Source: Bacteroidales bacterium
GTDB taxonomy: Bacteria; Bacteroidota; Bacteroidia; Bacteroidales; VadinHA17
Direction of reading: 5' to 3'
NCBI GenBank assembly: GCA_025454755.1
Contig: JALONV010000015.1
Coordinates: 1 to 48,707 of the forward strand
Length of the DNA stretch: 48,707 nucleotides
Under the pieces are notes generated by a model. It had not been told where the DNA came from. It saw nothing but the letters and a program-made list of their open reading frames with translations, and did no database searches. Both the position numbers and the translations under genes were made by a program. This document shows, piece by piece, positions 7,916 to 15,301 of the stretch; positions within the stretch are counted from its first letter, which is position 1; each line of letters starts with the position of its first letter.

Positions 7916-8293
7916 GTGAATAAGAGGAAGTATATAAACGAATCAAAACAGTGTCATGGCGCTAATCTGAGTATAAAGAGCAATGCTAAAGAACTTCGGA
8001 AAAGAATGACTGAAGTTGAGAAGATTCTTTGGAAAGGGCTGAGAATGAAACAATTGAAAGGGATGTACTTCAGAAGGCAACACCCTTATGGTATTTATAT
8101 ATTGGATTTCTTCTGTTCTAAAGCAGGATTTGTTATAGAATTGGATGGTGAGATTCACCAATACCGCAAAGATTATGATGCAGCAAGAACTGAATTCCTG
8201 GAATCTACCGGATTAAAGTTAATCAGGTTTACAAATGATGATGTGATCAACAGGATCGATTGGGTCGTAGAAGAGATTACAAAACATTTATAG
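7916..8293 (+). CDS. DUF559 (Vsr-like) endonuclease-fold protein
   Basis: 125 residues from a GTG start. The whole protein is a DUF559 domain: LRKRMTEVEKILWKGLR, then FRRQHPYGIYILDFFC, the catalytic-type strand FVIELDGEIHQ (D and E of a PD-(D/E)xK-like/Vsr fold) and LIRFTNDDV. DUF559 proteins are related to the very-short-patch repair endonuclease, but their role is not established; they are often single genes scattered through Bacteroidota genomes. This one is flanked at 25 and 40 bp by similar C/G hairpins (7852-7891 and 8333-8352), suggesting that it travels with a repeat (inference). It is not in an operon. Confidence 0.85.
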   Translation: MNKRKYINESKQCHGANLSIKSNAKELRKRMTEVEKILWKGLRMKQLKGMYFRRQHPYGIYILDFFCSKAGFVIELDGEIHQYRKDYDAARTEFLESTGLKLIRFTNDDVINRIDWVVEEITKHL

Positions 8294-8332
8294 AGATATT
8301 CGTTTTAAAACACGAATTTCTCCTAACAGGCT

Positions 8333-8377
8333 TTTCCCCCCTTGGGGGGAAACGGGAAAGGGGGGTCGGTAATTAAA
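8333..8377 (+). repeat. C/G-rich hairpin, right flank of DUF559 gene
   Basis: A perfect 9-bp stem TTTCCCCCC/GGGGGGAAA (8333-8341 and 8344-8352) with a two-base loop, followed by a second G-run and GTC (8369-8377). In sequence and orientation it resembles the hairpin before the DUF559 gene. Confidence 0.7.
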
Positions 8378-8430
8378 TAAGGGAAATTGAAAGGGGGGTA
8401 TTTTAAAATAAAATGGGGGAGGAGAAAAGA

Positions 8431-8624
8431 ACCCATGCCCGGTGTTAACTTAAAGCCTGCGATTGTTGAATCCGTATGAAGAAACTATCGCTGAAAATGA
8501 ACTTAATCTATATAGGGCTGCGGGCATGGGTCAGAGATTCCATTTTTTCATTAGCTGGAAGCCAGGCAGGAAATAATATCTGCCGGCTACTTACTGTCCA
8601 TTGATTTCACCGGCAGATGGAATC
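8431..8624 (+). ncRNA. Candidate structured RNA of unknown family
   Basis: Two adjacent structured domains with no open reading frame. Domain 1: a perfect 11-bp stem, ACCCATGCCCG (8431-8441) with CGGGCATGGGT (8521-8531), enclosing nested pairings AGCC/GGCT and GCGAT/ATCGC. Domain 2: GATTCCA (8536-8542) with TGGAATC (8618-8624), stacked directly on TCTGCCGG (8579-8586) with CCGGCAGA (8610-8617). An alternative pairing GGCAG/CTGCC just upstream would exclude the second stem, which is switch-like. It does not look like tmRNA, RNase P RNA or SRP RNA by their conserved sequences. No clear promoter is seen and the strand is uncertain. Confidence 0.45.
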
Positions 8625-8933
8625 CTTTCCAGACTTCTTGTGCAATTTCAGCCTATTCTTTTTAATGGAAACGGATCAATTCACGAATGGCAGTCATGAA
8701 CCAACGGATTGCAGGTTAAGGGCAATTGGTTGTAAAAACTGTCATGCTGGGCGCCAGCCTTCTTTCTTCAGAGATCATCATAAGTTATAGTAATGTTAAA
8801 TCCCCTTTTTTAGTTGGAAATTAGCATGAATTAATGTATATTTATATATTGCTAAAAGAAAGGACAAATCAATCCTAGATAGTTGTTAAACAGATAAAAA
8901 GGAGTATTATGGATAAATTATCGCCGTAAAAGT
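8625..8933 (+). other. Gene-free spacer before rpsU
   Basis: No gene seen. It holds a hairpin (CAAC plus ATTGC at 8702-8712 pairing with GCAAT plus GTTG at 8722-8732), a short palindrome GCTGG/CCAGC near 8747-8759, and a six-codon open frame (ATG at 8909, stop at 8929) behind an unusually good AAGGAG at 8899-8904. The minus strand shows nothing I recognise. Confidence 0.5.
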
Positions 8934-8964
8934 TTTGAAAAGATTTTTTCTATTTCTATCTTTG
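8934..8964 (+). promoter_or_regulatory. Promoter of rpsU
   Basis: TTTG (8934-8937), a spacer of exactly 19 bp and TATCTTTG (8957-8964): a complete match to the Bacteroidota promoter consensus. Transcription should start near 8970, giving a leader of about 20 bases before the rpsU ATG at 8991. Confidence 0.85.
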
Positions 8965-8990
8965 CGCCTCGTTTAAACAGAAATACTAAT

Positions 8991-9182
8991 ATGATCATTG
9001 TACCATTAAAAGAAGGCGAAAATATTGAAAGAGCTTTAAAAAAGTTCAAAAGGAAATTTGAAAAGACGGGAGTGATTCGTGAATTACGTTCGCGTCAGGC
9101 TTTTATCAAGCCTTCAGTACGCCGTAGGGAAGAAATCAAGAAGGCTCAGTACGTTCAGAAGATGCAGGAAAGCGAAGAATAA
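8991..9182 (+). CDS. rpsU: 30S ribosomal protein S21
   Basis: 63 residues, MIIVPLKEGENIERALKKFKRK at the N terminus and an arginine-rich middle (SVRRREEIKKA): the complete small-subunit protein S21, which sits near the anti-Shine-Dalgarno region of 16S rRNA. Start fixed by the promoter 20 bases upstream. It heads the group that continues with xerC and raiA, the usual order in Bacteroidota. In this phylum S21 is one of the proteins thought to help hide the anti-Shine-Dalgarno sequence, consistent with the few Shine-Dalgarno motifs seen here. Confidence 0.95.
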   Translation: MIIVPLKEGENIERALKKFKRKFEKTGVIRELRSRQAFIKPSVRRREEIKKAQYVQKMQESEE

Positions 9183-9233
9183 TCCGCTTGCCTGTATTTA
9201 TTCTCATTTAATATAATATTCCAGGGTTCCTTT

Positions 9234-10121
9234 ATGGATCATAAGGAATCGTTCCTGCAGTATCTGCAAACAGAAAAGCGGTATTCATCGCATACGATCC
9301 GGTCATATCAGAATGACCTGGATCAGTTTTTTTTATACCTCTCGCAAAACGATATGCCGGTAAATCCTGCAGAAATAACTTCTCATCATGTCAGAGCCTG
9401 GATCGTCAGCATGATGGATAACAACATAACATCAGTGACTGTTCACCGGAAAATATCCTGCCTCAGGGTGTTCTTCCGTCATCTTCGGAAGGATGGGATT
9501 GTAAAAAGCGATCCCCTTGAGAAAGTCGTTCTTCCCAAGCGGAAGAAAACACTTCCGGTCTTTGTAGCTGAGGAAGCCCTTGATAAGCTTCTCGACGATA
9601 ATGATTTTGGCAATGATTTCAGCGGGCTGAGAAACAGAACAATAATCGAATTGCTGTATCTCACGGGAATGAGAAGGGCTGAACTTATCGGACTGCAGAT
9701 TAAGGATGTAGACCTTCATGAATCTACCCTTAAGGTCACCGGCAAGAGGAACAAGCAACGAATCATACCTCTTACCAAACCTTTCACAGCCCGGCTAGAA
9801 GATTATCTTAAGGCCAGGATTGAATTTGCCGTAGAAAAAAGCGGCGACTGGTTTTTCGTTACTGACAAGGGAAACAAATTGTACGACAAATTTGTCTATA
9901 ACCTTGTGAGAGGCTACCTCTCCATGGTTACAACTATCGAGAAGAGAAGTCCGCATATACTGAGGCATACTTTTGCAACTCACATGCTTAACAGGGGAGC
10001 TGACCTGAATGCGATAAAGGAATTCCTTGGGCATGCAAATCTCTCAGCCACACAGGTTTATACACATAATACTTTTGAAAAACTTAGAAAGATATATAAA
10101 CAGGCTCATCCAAGAGCATAA
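9234..10121 (+). CDS. xerC: Tyrosine recombinase XerC/XerD
   Basis: 295 residues with a SAM-like N-terminal core-binding domain (about 1-90) and a catalytic domain carrying the full active-site set: R147 in LTGMRRAEL, K in the TGKRNKQR beta-hairpin, H-x2-R in PHILRHTFATHM, H in LGHANLS and the nucleophile Y276 in QVYTHNT. It resolves chromosome dimers at dif. It sits 51 bases after rpsU in the conserved rpsU-xerC-raiA cluster, so it is the housekeeping recombinase rather than a phage integrase. No dif-like site was identified in the window. Confidence 0.92.
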   Translation: MDHKESFLQYLQTEKRYSSHTIRSYQNDLDQFFLYLSQNDMPVNPAEITSHHVRAWIVSMMDNNITSVTVHRKISCLRVFFRHLRKDGIVKSDPLEKVVLPKRKKTLPVFVAEEALDKLLDDNDFGNDFSGLRNRTIIELLYLTGMRRAELIGLQIKDVDLHESTLKVTGKRNKQRIIPLTKPFTARLEDYLKARIEFAVEKSGDWFFVTDKGNKLYDKFVYNLVRGYLSMVTTIEKRSPHILRHTFATHMLNRGADLNAIKEFLGHANLSATQVYTHNTFEKLRKIYKQAHPRA

Positions 10122-10150
10122 TTGTAAATTAATAATCAGGAGGTACTACC

Positions 10151-10450
10151 ATGAACATTCAGATTCATTCAGTGCGGTTTAATGCCGACAAAAAGCTAAT
10201 CGACTTTGTTCATCAGAAACTGGATAAACTTACCCAGTATGGTGAGGATATTGTTAATGCTGAAGTATATCTCAGGCTTGACAAGGATCAGGAGAGGGAG
10301 AACAAAATTAGCGAAATCAAACTAGATCTCTCTGGTAAACCTTTATTCGCAAAGAGACAAAGCAAGACTTTTGAGGAGGCTACTGACAACGCAATTGATG
10401 CTCTTAAGAAGCAGATTACCAAGCATAAGCAAAAGAAGAGAGGTATCTGA
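10151..10450 (+). CDS. raiA: Ribosome hibernation-promoting factor HPF/RaiA
   Basis: 99 residues of the short HPF/YfiA type (MNIQIHSVRFNADKKLIDFVHQKLDKL; then SGKPLFAKRQSKTFEEATDNAIDALKKQI). It binds the 30S subunit in the mRNA/tRNA channel and causes hibernation or stabilises idle ribosomes. Unusually for this window it has a strong Shine-Dalgarno (AGGAGG, 10138-10143). It lacks the C-terminal dimerisation domain of long HPF. Last gene before the tRNA-tuf promoter. Confidence 0.92.
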   Translation: MNIQIHSVRFNADKKLIDFVHQKLDKLTQYGEDIVNAEVYLRLDKDQERENKISEIKLDLSGKPLFAKRQSKTFEEATDNAIDALKKQITKHKQKKRGI

Positions 10451-10481
10451 AATCCGTGTTCATAAAAATATCCGGTAATTT

Positions 10482-10513
10482 TTTGAAATATAAAATATAA
10501 ATTCATACATTTG
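10482..10513 (+). promoter_or_regulatory. Promoter of the tRNA-tuf-secE-nusG operon
   Basis: TTTG (10482-10485), 20-bp spacer, TACATTTG (10506-10513). Transcription would start about 45 bases before tRNA-Thr. A small hairpin AAGGG/CCCTT (10527-10545) lies in the leader. Confidence 0.8.
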
Positions 10514-10565
10514 CACACCGTTTTTTAAGGGTGAATTATGCCCTTTTTGGTGCGTTCTTTAAATT

Positions 10566-10639
10566 GCCGATGTAGCTCAGTTGGCCAGAGCAGCTGATTT
10601 GTAATCTGCAGGTCGGGGGTTCGAATCCCTTCATCGGCT
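10566..10639 (+). tRNA. tRNA-Thr (anticodon TGT)
   Basis: Acceptor GCCGATG pairs with CATCGGC, discriminator T. D arm GCTC/GAGC, anticodon loop TTTGTAA with TGT at 10600-10602 and a single U-U mismatch in the anticodon stem; T loop TTCGAAT. CCA is not encoded. Confidence 0.95.
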
Positions 10640-10686
10640 CTTGAAAGTGTAAATGTGTGTCTTATAAGAATAACTCTGTTTCAAGA

Positions 10687-10769
10687 GGGGAGATACCAAA
10701 GTGGCCAACTGGGGCAGACTGTAAATCTGCTGGCGAATGTCTTCGTAGGTTCGAATCCTGCTCTCCCCA
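10687..10769 (+). tRNA. tRNA-Tyr (anticodon GTA)
   Basis: Acceptor GGGGAGA/TCTCCCC, discriminator A, anticodon stem GCAGA/TCTGC with GTA at 10721-10723 and a long variable arm, as expected for tRNA-Tyr. CCA is not encoded. Confidence 0.95.
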
Positions 10770-10843
10770 CTTTGAACAGGAAAGACCGTAAGATCATTCA
10801 GTATTCCTGAACAGTTTTTACGGACTTCTTTGGACGATATCAG

Positions 10844-10916
10844 GCGGGAGTAGCTCAGTTGGTAGAGCATTAGCCTTCCAAGCTAAGGGTCGCGGATTCG
10901 AACTCCGTCTCCCGCT
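10844..10916 (+). tRNA. tRNA-Gly (anticodon TCC)
   Basis: Acceptor GCGGGAG/CTCCCGC, discriminator T, anticodon stem TTAGC/GCTAA with TCC at 10877-10879. It ends 79 bases before tuf, with which it is surely co-transcribed. Confidence 0.95.
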
Positions 10917-10995
10917 CACCTCAACAGGGAATTGAGTAATATGAAAATATTTTTTTAATTGATTCAGATAAAATAATTTTAATAAGCTTGGAGTT

Positions 10996-12183
10996 ATGGC
11001 AAAAGAAAAATTTGACAGGACAAAACCGCACGTAAATATTGGTACTATCGGCCACATCGACCATGGTAAGACCACATTGACGGCAGCAATCACAATGGTC
11101 CTTCACAAGAAAGGTCTCTCTGATATCAGGGATTTCGACTCGATCGACAATGCTCCTGAAGAAAAGGAAAGGGGTATTACTATCAACACTGCTCACGTCG
11201 AATACCAGACAGCTACACGTCACTATGCACATGTAGACTGCCCCGGACACGCTGACTATATCAAGAACATGGTTACTGGCGCCGCTCAGATGGACGGTGC
11301 TATCCTTGTTGTTGCAGCTACTGACGGCCCAATGCCTCAGACACGTGAACATATCCTTCTTGCACACCAGGTTAACGTTCCCCAAGTGCTCGTTTTTATG
11401 AACAAGGTTGATATGGTTGAAGATCCTGAGCTTCTTGACCTCGTTGAAATGGAATGTCGTGATCTTCTTAACTTTTATAAATTCGATGGAGATAATTGTC
11501 CTGTTATCCGTGGTTCAGCACTCGGTGCAATGCACGGGGAGGCTAAATGGGAAGAAAAAGTTATGGAACTTATGGATGCAGTCGATGCATATATCCCAAT
11601 TCCAAAACGCGAAAATGAGAAACCATTCCTGATGCCGGTTGAGGACGTGTTCTCAATCACAGGACGTGGTACTGTTGCTACCGGTCGTATCGAAACAGGC
11701 GTTGTCATTACAGGCGACGAACTTGAAATGATCGGACTTGGTACCGAAAAACGCAGAACCGTTTGTACAGGAGTTGAAATGTTCCGCAAGATTCTCGACA
11801 GGGGTGAAGCCGGTGACAATGTAGGTCTTCTCCTCCGCGGTGTCGACAAGAAAGAGATCAAAAGAGGTATGGTGCTTGCAAAACCGGGTTCAATAACCCC
11901 TCATACCAAGATCAAGGCTGAAGTATATGTCCTTAAGAAAGAAGAAGGTGGACGTCACACTCCGTTCCATAATAAATATCGTCCTCAGTTCTATATCAGA
12001 ACACTCGATATCACCGGAGAGATTACTCTTCCTGAAGGAACTGAAATGGTAATGCCTGGCGATAATGTCACAATCACAGTTGACCTTATCTACCCGGTTG
12101 CCATCAACGTCGGACTCCGTTTCGCTATCCGCGAAGGTGGTCGTACTGTTGGTGCAGGTGCCGTTACAGAAATTCTTGAATAA
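10996..12183 (+). CDS. tuf: Elongation factor Tu
   Basis: 395 residues, full length. GTPase motifs are in place: GHIDHGKTT (P loop), DCPGHADY (G3), NKVD (G4), and the switch I sequence [12 protein letters not shown]. Domains 2 and 3 follow ([32 protein letters not shown]). It carries aminoacyl-tRNA to the ribosome. The P loop has Ile instead of the commoner Val in GHVDHGKTT, a mild variant. Position between tRNA-Gly and tRNA-Trp/secE is the standard arrangement in the phylum. Confidence 0.97.
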   Translation: MAKEKFDRTKPHVNIGTIGHIDHGKTTLTAAITMVLHKKGLSDIRDFDSIDNAPEEKERGITINTAHVEYQTATRHYAHVDCPGHADYIKNMVTGAAQMDGAILVVAATDGPMPQTREHILLAHQVNVPQVLVFMNKVDMVEDPELLDLVEMECRDLLNFYKFDGDNCPVIRGSALGAMHGEAKWEEKVMELMDAVDAYIPIPKRENEKPFLMPVEDVFSITGRGTVATGRIETGVVITGDELEMIGLGTEKRRTVCTGVEMFRKILDRGEAGDNVGLLLRGVDKKEIKRGMVLAKPGSITPHTKIKAEVYVLKKEEGGRHTPFHNKYRPQFYIRTLDITGEITLPEGTEMVMPGDNVTITVDLIYPVAINVGLRFAIREGGRTVGAGAVTEILE

Positions 12184-12197
12184 GGTTTTGGATATTA

Positions 12198-12243
12198 TAT
12201 ATGGTTTAGTTGAAACGTGATCACCACGTTTCAACACCATATA
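12198..12243 (+). promoter_or_regulatory. Long perfect hairpin between tuf and tRNA-Trp
   Basis: Outer stem TATATGGT (12198-12205) with ACCATATA (12236-12243); inner stem GTTGAAACGTG (12209-12219) with CACGTTTCAAC (12225-12235); loop ATCAC and a three-base bulge on the left side. Nineteen base pairs without a mismatch and without a downstream U tract, so an RNA-processing signal separating the tuf mRNA from tRNA-Trp is more likely than a terminator (inference). Confidence 0.7.
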
Positions 12244-12248
12244 AGTAT

Positions 12249-12321
12249 ACGGGTGTAGCTCAGTTGGTAGAGCACTGGTCTCCAAAACCAGGTGTCGGGA
12301 GTTCGAGTCTCTCCTCCCGTG
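12249..12321 (+). tRNA. tRNA-Trp (anticodon CCA)
   Basis: Acceptor ACGGGTG/CTCCCGT with one T-T mismatch, discriminator G, anticodon stem CTGGT/ACCAG with CCA at 12282-12284. Starts six bases after the long hairpin and ends 18 bases before secE. Confidence 0.95.
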
Positions 12322-12339
12322 CGAATTTATATCAGTACT

Positions 12340-12534
12340 ATGGGGTTAAAAACATATTTCAAGGAATCATATACAGAGCTGGTGCACAAAGTTACCTGGC
12401 CCACATGGAGTGAGCTTCAGAACAGCGCCGTACTGGTTATGGTCACAACTGCTATTCTTGCTATTATAGTTGCATTAATGGATTTGGCGTTCAGCAACAT
12501 TATGGAAGGATTTTACAATATGCTGTTTAAATAA
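12340..12534 (+). CDS. secE: Preprotein translocase subunit SecE
   Basis: 64 residues: an amphipathic N-terminal helix (KTYFKESYTELVHKVTWPTWSEL, with the conserved VTWPTW motif) and one membrane span. It is the small essential subunit of the SecYEG channel. The ATG at 12340 is chosen because an in-frame GTG farther upstream would lie inside tRNA-Trp. Fifteen bases separate it from nusG, the normal partner. Confidence 0.92.
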   Translation: MGLKTYFKESYTELVHKVTWPTWSELQNSAVLVMVTTAILAIIVALMDLAFSNIMEGFYNMLFK

Positions 12535-12549
12535 ACGACTTGTTCCAAG

Positions 12550-13098
12550 ATGACTGAGAACGTAAGAAAATGGTATGTGCTCCGGGCTATAGGCGGTAAG
12601 GAAAAGAAAGTTAAGGAGTATATCGACAGCGAAGTTGCACGCCTTAAGCTTGGTGAATATATTACACAGGTCCTGATCCCTATGGAAAAAGTATACCAGA
12701 TCAGATCAGGTAAAAAGGTAAGCAAGGAGCGTACTTTCTTCCCGGGTTATGTGCTTGTCGAAGCAATCCTGGTAGGAGAGGTCCCCCACCTGTTGAGAAA
12801 CATTCCAAATGTTATCGGATTTCTCGGTTCACAGAATGGAGAGCCTGTACCGCTAAGAAAAGCAGAAATAAACAGGATCCTTGGCAAAGTCGATGAGCTG
12901 AATGCCAGCGATGAGGAACTAAATGTTCCGTTCTTCGTCGGAGAATCGGTGAAAGTCATCGATGGCCCGTTCAACAGCTTCACGGGAATAATTGAAGAGG
13001 TTAATGAAGAGAAGAAAAAGCTTAAGGTGATGGTGAAAATATTCGGCAGAAAAACACCTCTTGAGCTTAGTTTCATGCAGGTTGAAAAAGAAAATTAA
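12550..13098 (+). CDS. nusG: Transcription termination/antitermination factor NusG
   Basis: 182 residues. NGN domain ([19 protein letters not shown] ... [10 protein letters not shown]) and C-terminal KOW domain ([24 protein letters not shown]). It binds RNA polymerase clamp and Rho or S10. Normal length for the phylum, and in the usual secE-nusG-rplK order. Confidence 0.95.
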   Translation: MTENVRKWYVLRAIGGKEKKVKEYIDSEVARLKLGEYITQVLIPMEKVYQIRSGKKVSKERTFFPGYVLVEAILVGEVPHLLRNIPNVIGFLGSQNGEPVPLRKAEINRILGKVDELNASDEELNVPFFVGESVKVIDGPFNSFTGIIEEVNEEKKKLKVMVKIFGRKTPLELSFMQVEKEN

Positions 13099-13181
13099 TT
13101 AAAGATATTGGTGGTTATAATATTTATAATGCTTCCTGAATAGCCGCCAGATACTCGCAATAAACACGCAAATATTAAATT

Positions 13182-13547
13182 ATGGCAAAAGAAGTTGCTG
13201 GACTGATAAAGTTACAGATTCGTGGCGGAGGAGCTAATCCATCTCCACCCGTGGGCCCTGCACTGGGTTCCAAAGGTGTGAATATCATGGATTTCTGCAA
13301 GCAATTCAATGCCAGGACCCAGGACAAAGCTGGAAAAGTCATACCGGTTGTTATTACAGTATATGCTGACAAATCATTTGATTTCGTTACAAAAACTCCA
13401 CCGGTGGCTGTTCAGCTTCTTGAGGTTGCCAAAGATAAAATGGAAGACTTGAACTGTTTTACAATCGAGTCGGCCATGAAGATGGTAGCTGGCACCGCAA
13501 GAAGTATGGGTATTACCATTAAAGGTGATTTCCCGAACAAAATTTAA
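13182..13547 (+). CDS. rplK: 50S ribosomal protein L11, apparent internal deletion
   Basis: The N-terminal domain ([19 protein letters not shown]...) and the end ([20 protein letters not shown]) are typical, but the protein has 121 residues where about 145 are expected in this phylum. After LLEVAK (K84, codon at 13431) the sequence jumps to DKMEDLNCF, skipping about 26 residues that normally include the GSGxPN-type loop of the C-terminal, 23S rRNA-binding domain. The frame is kept. L11 forms the base of the GTPase-associated stalk. It may be a real shortened L11 or an assembly deletion of about 78 bases. First gene of the L11-L1-L10-L7/12 set. Confidence 0.92.
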   Translation: MAKEVAGLIKLQIRGGGANPSPPVGPALGSKGVNIMDFCKQFNARTQDKAGKVIPVVITVYADKSFDFVTKTPPVAVQLLEVAKDKMEDLNCFTIESAMKMVAGTARSMGITIKGDFPNKI

Positions 13548-13558
13548 CTAGGAGAAAA

Positions 13559-14245
13559 ATGACTAAACTTACCAAAAACCGTAAGGCTGCCCTTGAAAAA
13601 CTAGAAAAGGACAAGCTCTATACGTTGAAAGAGGCATCCACTATGGTCAAGGAGATGACCAAGACCAAATTCGATGCTTCCATCGACCTGGATGTAAGGT
13701 TAGGTATTGATCCAAGAAAATCCAACCAGATGGTTCGCGGCGTTGTTTCACTTACAGGCAAGCAGACACGTGTACTTGTACTCTGCAGCCCCGATAAGGT
13801 AAATGAAGCAAATGAAGCCGGTGCCGATTACGTTGGTCTCGACGAATATGTCGAAAAGATCAAAGGTGGTTGGACAGATGTGGATGTGATAATAACCATG
13901 CCATCCGTTATGGGGAAAGTCGGTCAGCTCGGTAGGATACTCGGTCCCCGCGGACTGATGCCCAACCCGAAAAGTGGAACCGTTACAATGGAAATTGGTA
14001 AGGCTGTTAAAGAAGTAAAGCAGGGTAAGATTGATTTCAAAGTAGACAAAAGCGGAATCATTCATGCCTCTATCGGAAAAGTCTCATTTGAACCTCATAA
14101 GATCGCCGAGAATGCCAAAGAGTTCATCTCAATGGTTAACAAGCTTAAACCGGCTGCAGCAAAGGGAACCTACATACGTAGCCTCTTCCTTTCAAGCACA
14201 ATGAGCCCGGGTATTAAGATCGATCCAAAAGGTTTTGATGAATAA
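13559..14245 (+). CDS. rplA: 50S ribosomal protein L1
   Basis: 228 residues, with [20 protein letters not shown] and [19 protein letters not shown] typical of L1, the L1-stalk protein and often a translational repressor of the L11-L1 mRNA. At residues 65-66 (13751-13756) it reads VVSL-TGKQ where relatives have VVSLPHGTGKQ: three residues of a very conserved loop appear to be missing, in frame. Start is 11 bases after rplK, with a GGAG upstream. The rest of the chain is normal. Confidence 0.95.
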   Translation: MTKLTKNRKAALEKLEKDKLYTLKEASTMVKEMTKTKFDASIDLDVRLGIDPRKSNQMVRGVVSLTGKQTRVLVLCSPDKVNEANEAGADYVGLDEYVEKIKGGWTDVDVIITMPSVMGKVGQLGRILGPRGLMPNPKSGTVTMEIGKAVKEVKQGKIDFKVDKSGIIHASIGKVSFEPHKIAENAKEFISMVNKLKPAAAKGTYIRSLFLSSTMSPGIKIDPKGFDE

Positions 14246-14267
14246 TATTTAAACTCGGATATCAATT

Positions 14268-14786
14268 ATGAGACGTGAAGAAAAAAATGCTATCATAGAC
14301 AGCCTTGCTGAGAAATTCAGGGAGTACAGCCACTTTTATCTGACTGATACTGCTCAGCTCAATGCTGAAGATACAAGCGCACTGAGAAGGAAATGTTTCG
14401 AAAACGGCATCAAGCTTATCGTCGTCAAGAACACTCTCCTGAAGAGAGCACTTGAGCAGTCTGGTGTGAACTTTGAAGAACTGTTTCCGGTTCTGAAAGG
14501 TACGACGTCCATCATGTTTGCCAATGCCGGCAACACTCCTGCAAAACTCATTAAGGAGTTCCGCAGGCAGCATGATAAGCCTGTACTTAAGGCTGCATAC
14601 GTTCAGGAATCAATTTATGTTGGCGAGAATATGCTCGACATGCTCGTCTCCATCAAAACTAAAGAGGAACTCATCGGAGATGTTATTCTCCTGCTGCAGT
14701 CTCCTGCCAGGAACGTTATATCAGCCCTGCAATCAGGTGGAAATAAATTACATGGTGTTCTTGAAACACTGTCAAAAAAAGAGTAA
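14268..14786 (+). CDS. rplJ: 50S ribosomal protein L10
   Basis: 172 residues: KNAIIDSLAEKFREYSHFYLTD at the N terminus, RRKCFENGIKLIVVKNTLL, and a C-terminal helix (SPARNVISALQSGGNKLHGVL) on which L7/L12 dimers assemble. Only 22 bases separate it from rplA, so the long L10-binding leader known from enterobacteria is not present at this place. Confidence 0.95.
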   Translation: MRREEKNAIIDSLAEKFREYSHFYLTDTAQLNAEDTSALRRKCFENGIKLIVVKNTLLKRALEQSGVNFEELFPVLKGTTSIMFANAGNTPAKLIKEFRRQHDKPVLKAAYVQESIYVGENMLDMLVSIKTKEELIGDVILLLQSPARNVISALQSGGNKLHGVLETLSKKE

Positions 14787-14824
14787 TAATAATAATAGTA
14801 TAATAAATTTAAAATTCAATAAAA

Positions 14825-15202
14825 ATGGCAGATCTTAAGAAATTTGCAGAAGAACTGGTTAACCTGTCTGTAAAAGAAGTAAACGAACTGGCTAAAATAC
14901 TTAAAGACGAGTATGGTATCGAACCTGCTGCTACAGCTGTTGCAGTTGCTGGTCCTGCTGCCGGTGGCGCAGCACCTGCTGCTGAAGAGAAATCAACATT
15001 CACTGTTTTTATGAAGAATGCTGGTGGACAAAAGCTTCAGGTGGTTAAGCTTGTCAAAGACATTACAGGCCTTGGTCTGAAGGAAGCTAAAGCAGTAGTT
15101 GATGCTGCTCCGGCACCGGTTAAGGAAAATGTATCAAAAGACGAAGCTGAATCTATTAAAAAACAGTTGGAAGACGCAGGAGCTGAAGTTGAACTTAAAT
15201 AA
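14825..15202 (+). CDS. rplL: 50S ribosomal protein L7/L12
   Basis: 125 residues: N-terminal dimerisation helices ([22 protein letters not shown]), an alanine/glycine-rich hinge (about 35-57) and the C-terminal factor-binding domain ([30 protein letters not shown]). It recruits translation GTPases. The strong compositional bias of the hinge is normal. Confidence 0.96.
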   Translation: MADLKKFAEELVNLSVKEVNELAKILKDEYGIEPAATAVAVAGPAAGGAAPAAEEKSTFTVFMKNAGGQKLQVVKLVKDITGLGLKEAKAVVDAAPAPVKENVSKDEAESIKKQLEDAGAEVELK

Positions 15203-15234
15203 GTCATACCTCATAGCTGGGTTATCATAGGTTT

Positions 15235-15254
15235 GGTCCCGATTTATCGGGACC
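15235..15254 (+). terminator. Attenuator-like hairpin between rplL and rpoB
   Basis: GGTCCCGATTTATCGGGACC is a perfect 8-9 bp stem with a short loop, followed 7 bases later by TTTTCGTTCTTTT. A partial terminator at this point would keep L7/L12 made in excess over RNA polymerase, as known in enterobacteria (inference). The GGTCCCG/CGGGACC core also occurs at 48219-48238. Confidence 0.65.
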
Positions 15255-15301
15255 AGGCCTTTTCGTTCTTTTAATTATACGTTCACTTAATCTTTTACTA
15301 A

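Noticed and set aside
8431-8624. tmRNA, RNase P RNA, SRP RNA or 6S RNA
   Set aside because: No tRNA-like T arm, no RNase P core sequences, no SRP tetraloop domain, and two side-by-side domains instead of the 6S rod with a central bubble.
9234-10121. Phage or integron integrase marking a mobile island
   Set aside because: Sequence length and the rpsU-xerC-raiA context show the housekeeping Xer recombinase; no attachment-site repeats at the neighbouring tRNAs were seen.
12292-12339. Upstream GTG start that would lengthen SecE
   Set aside because: The extension lies within tRNA-Trp; SecE homologues begin close to the ATG at 12340.
14787-14824. L10-type autoregulatory leader in the rplJ-rplL region
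   Set aside because: The spacers are only 22 and 38 bases and AT-rich, with no kink-turn-like structure.
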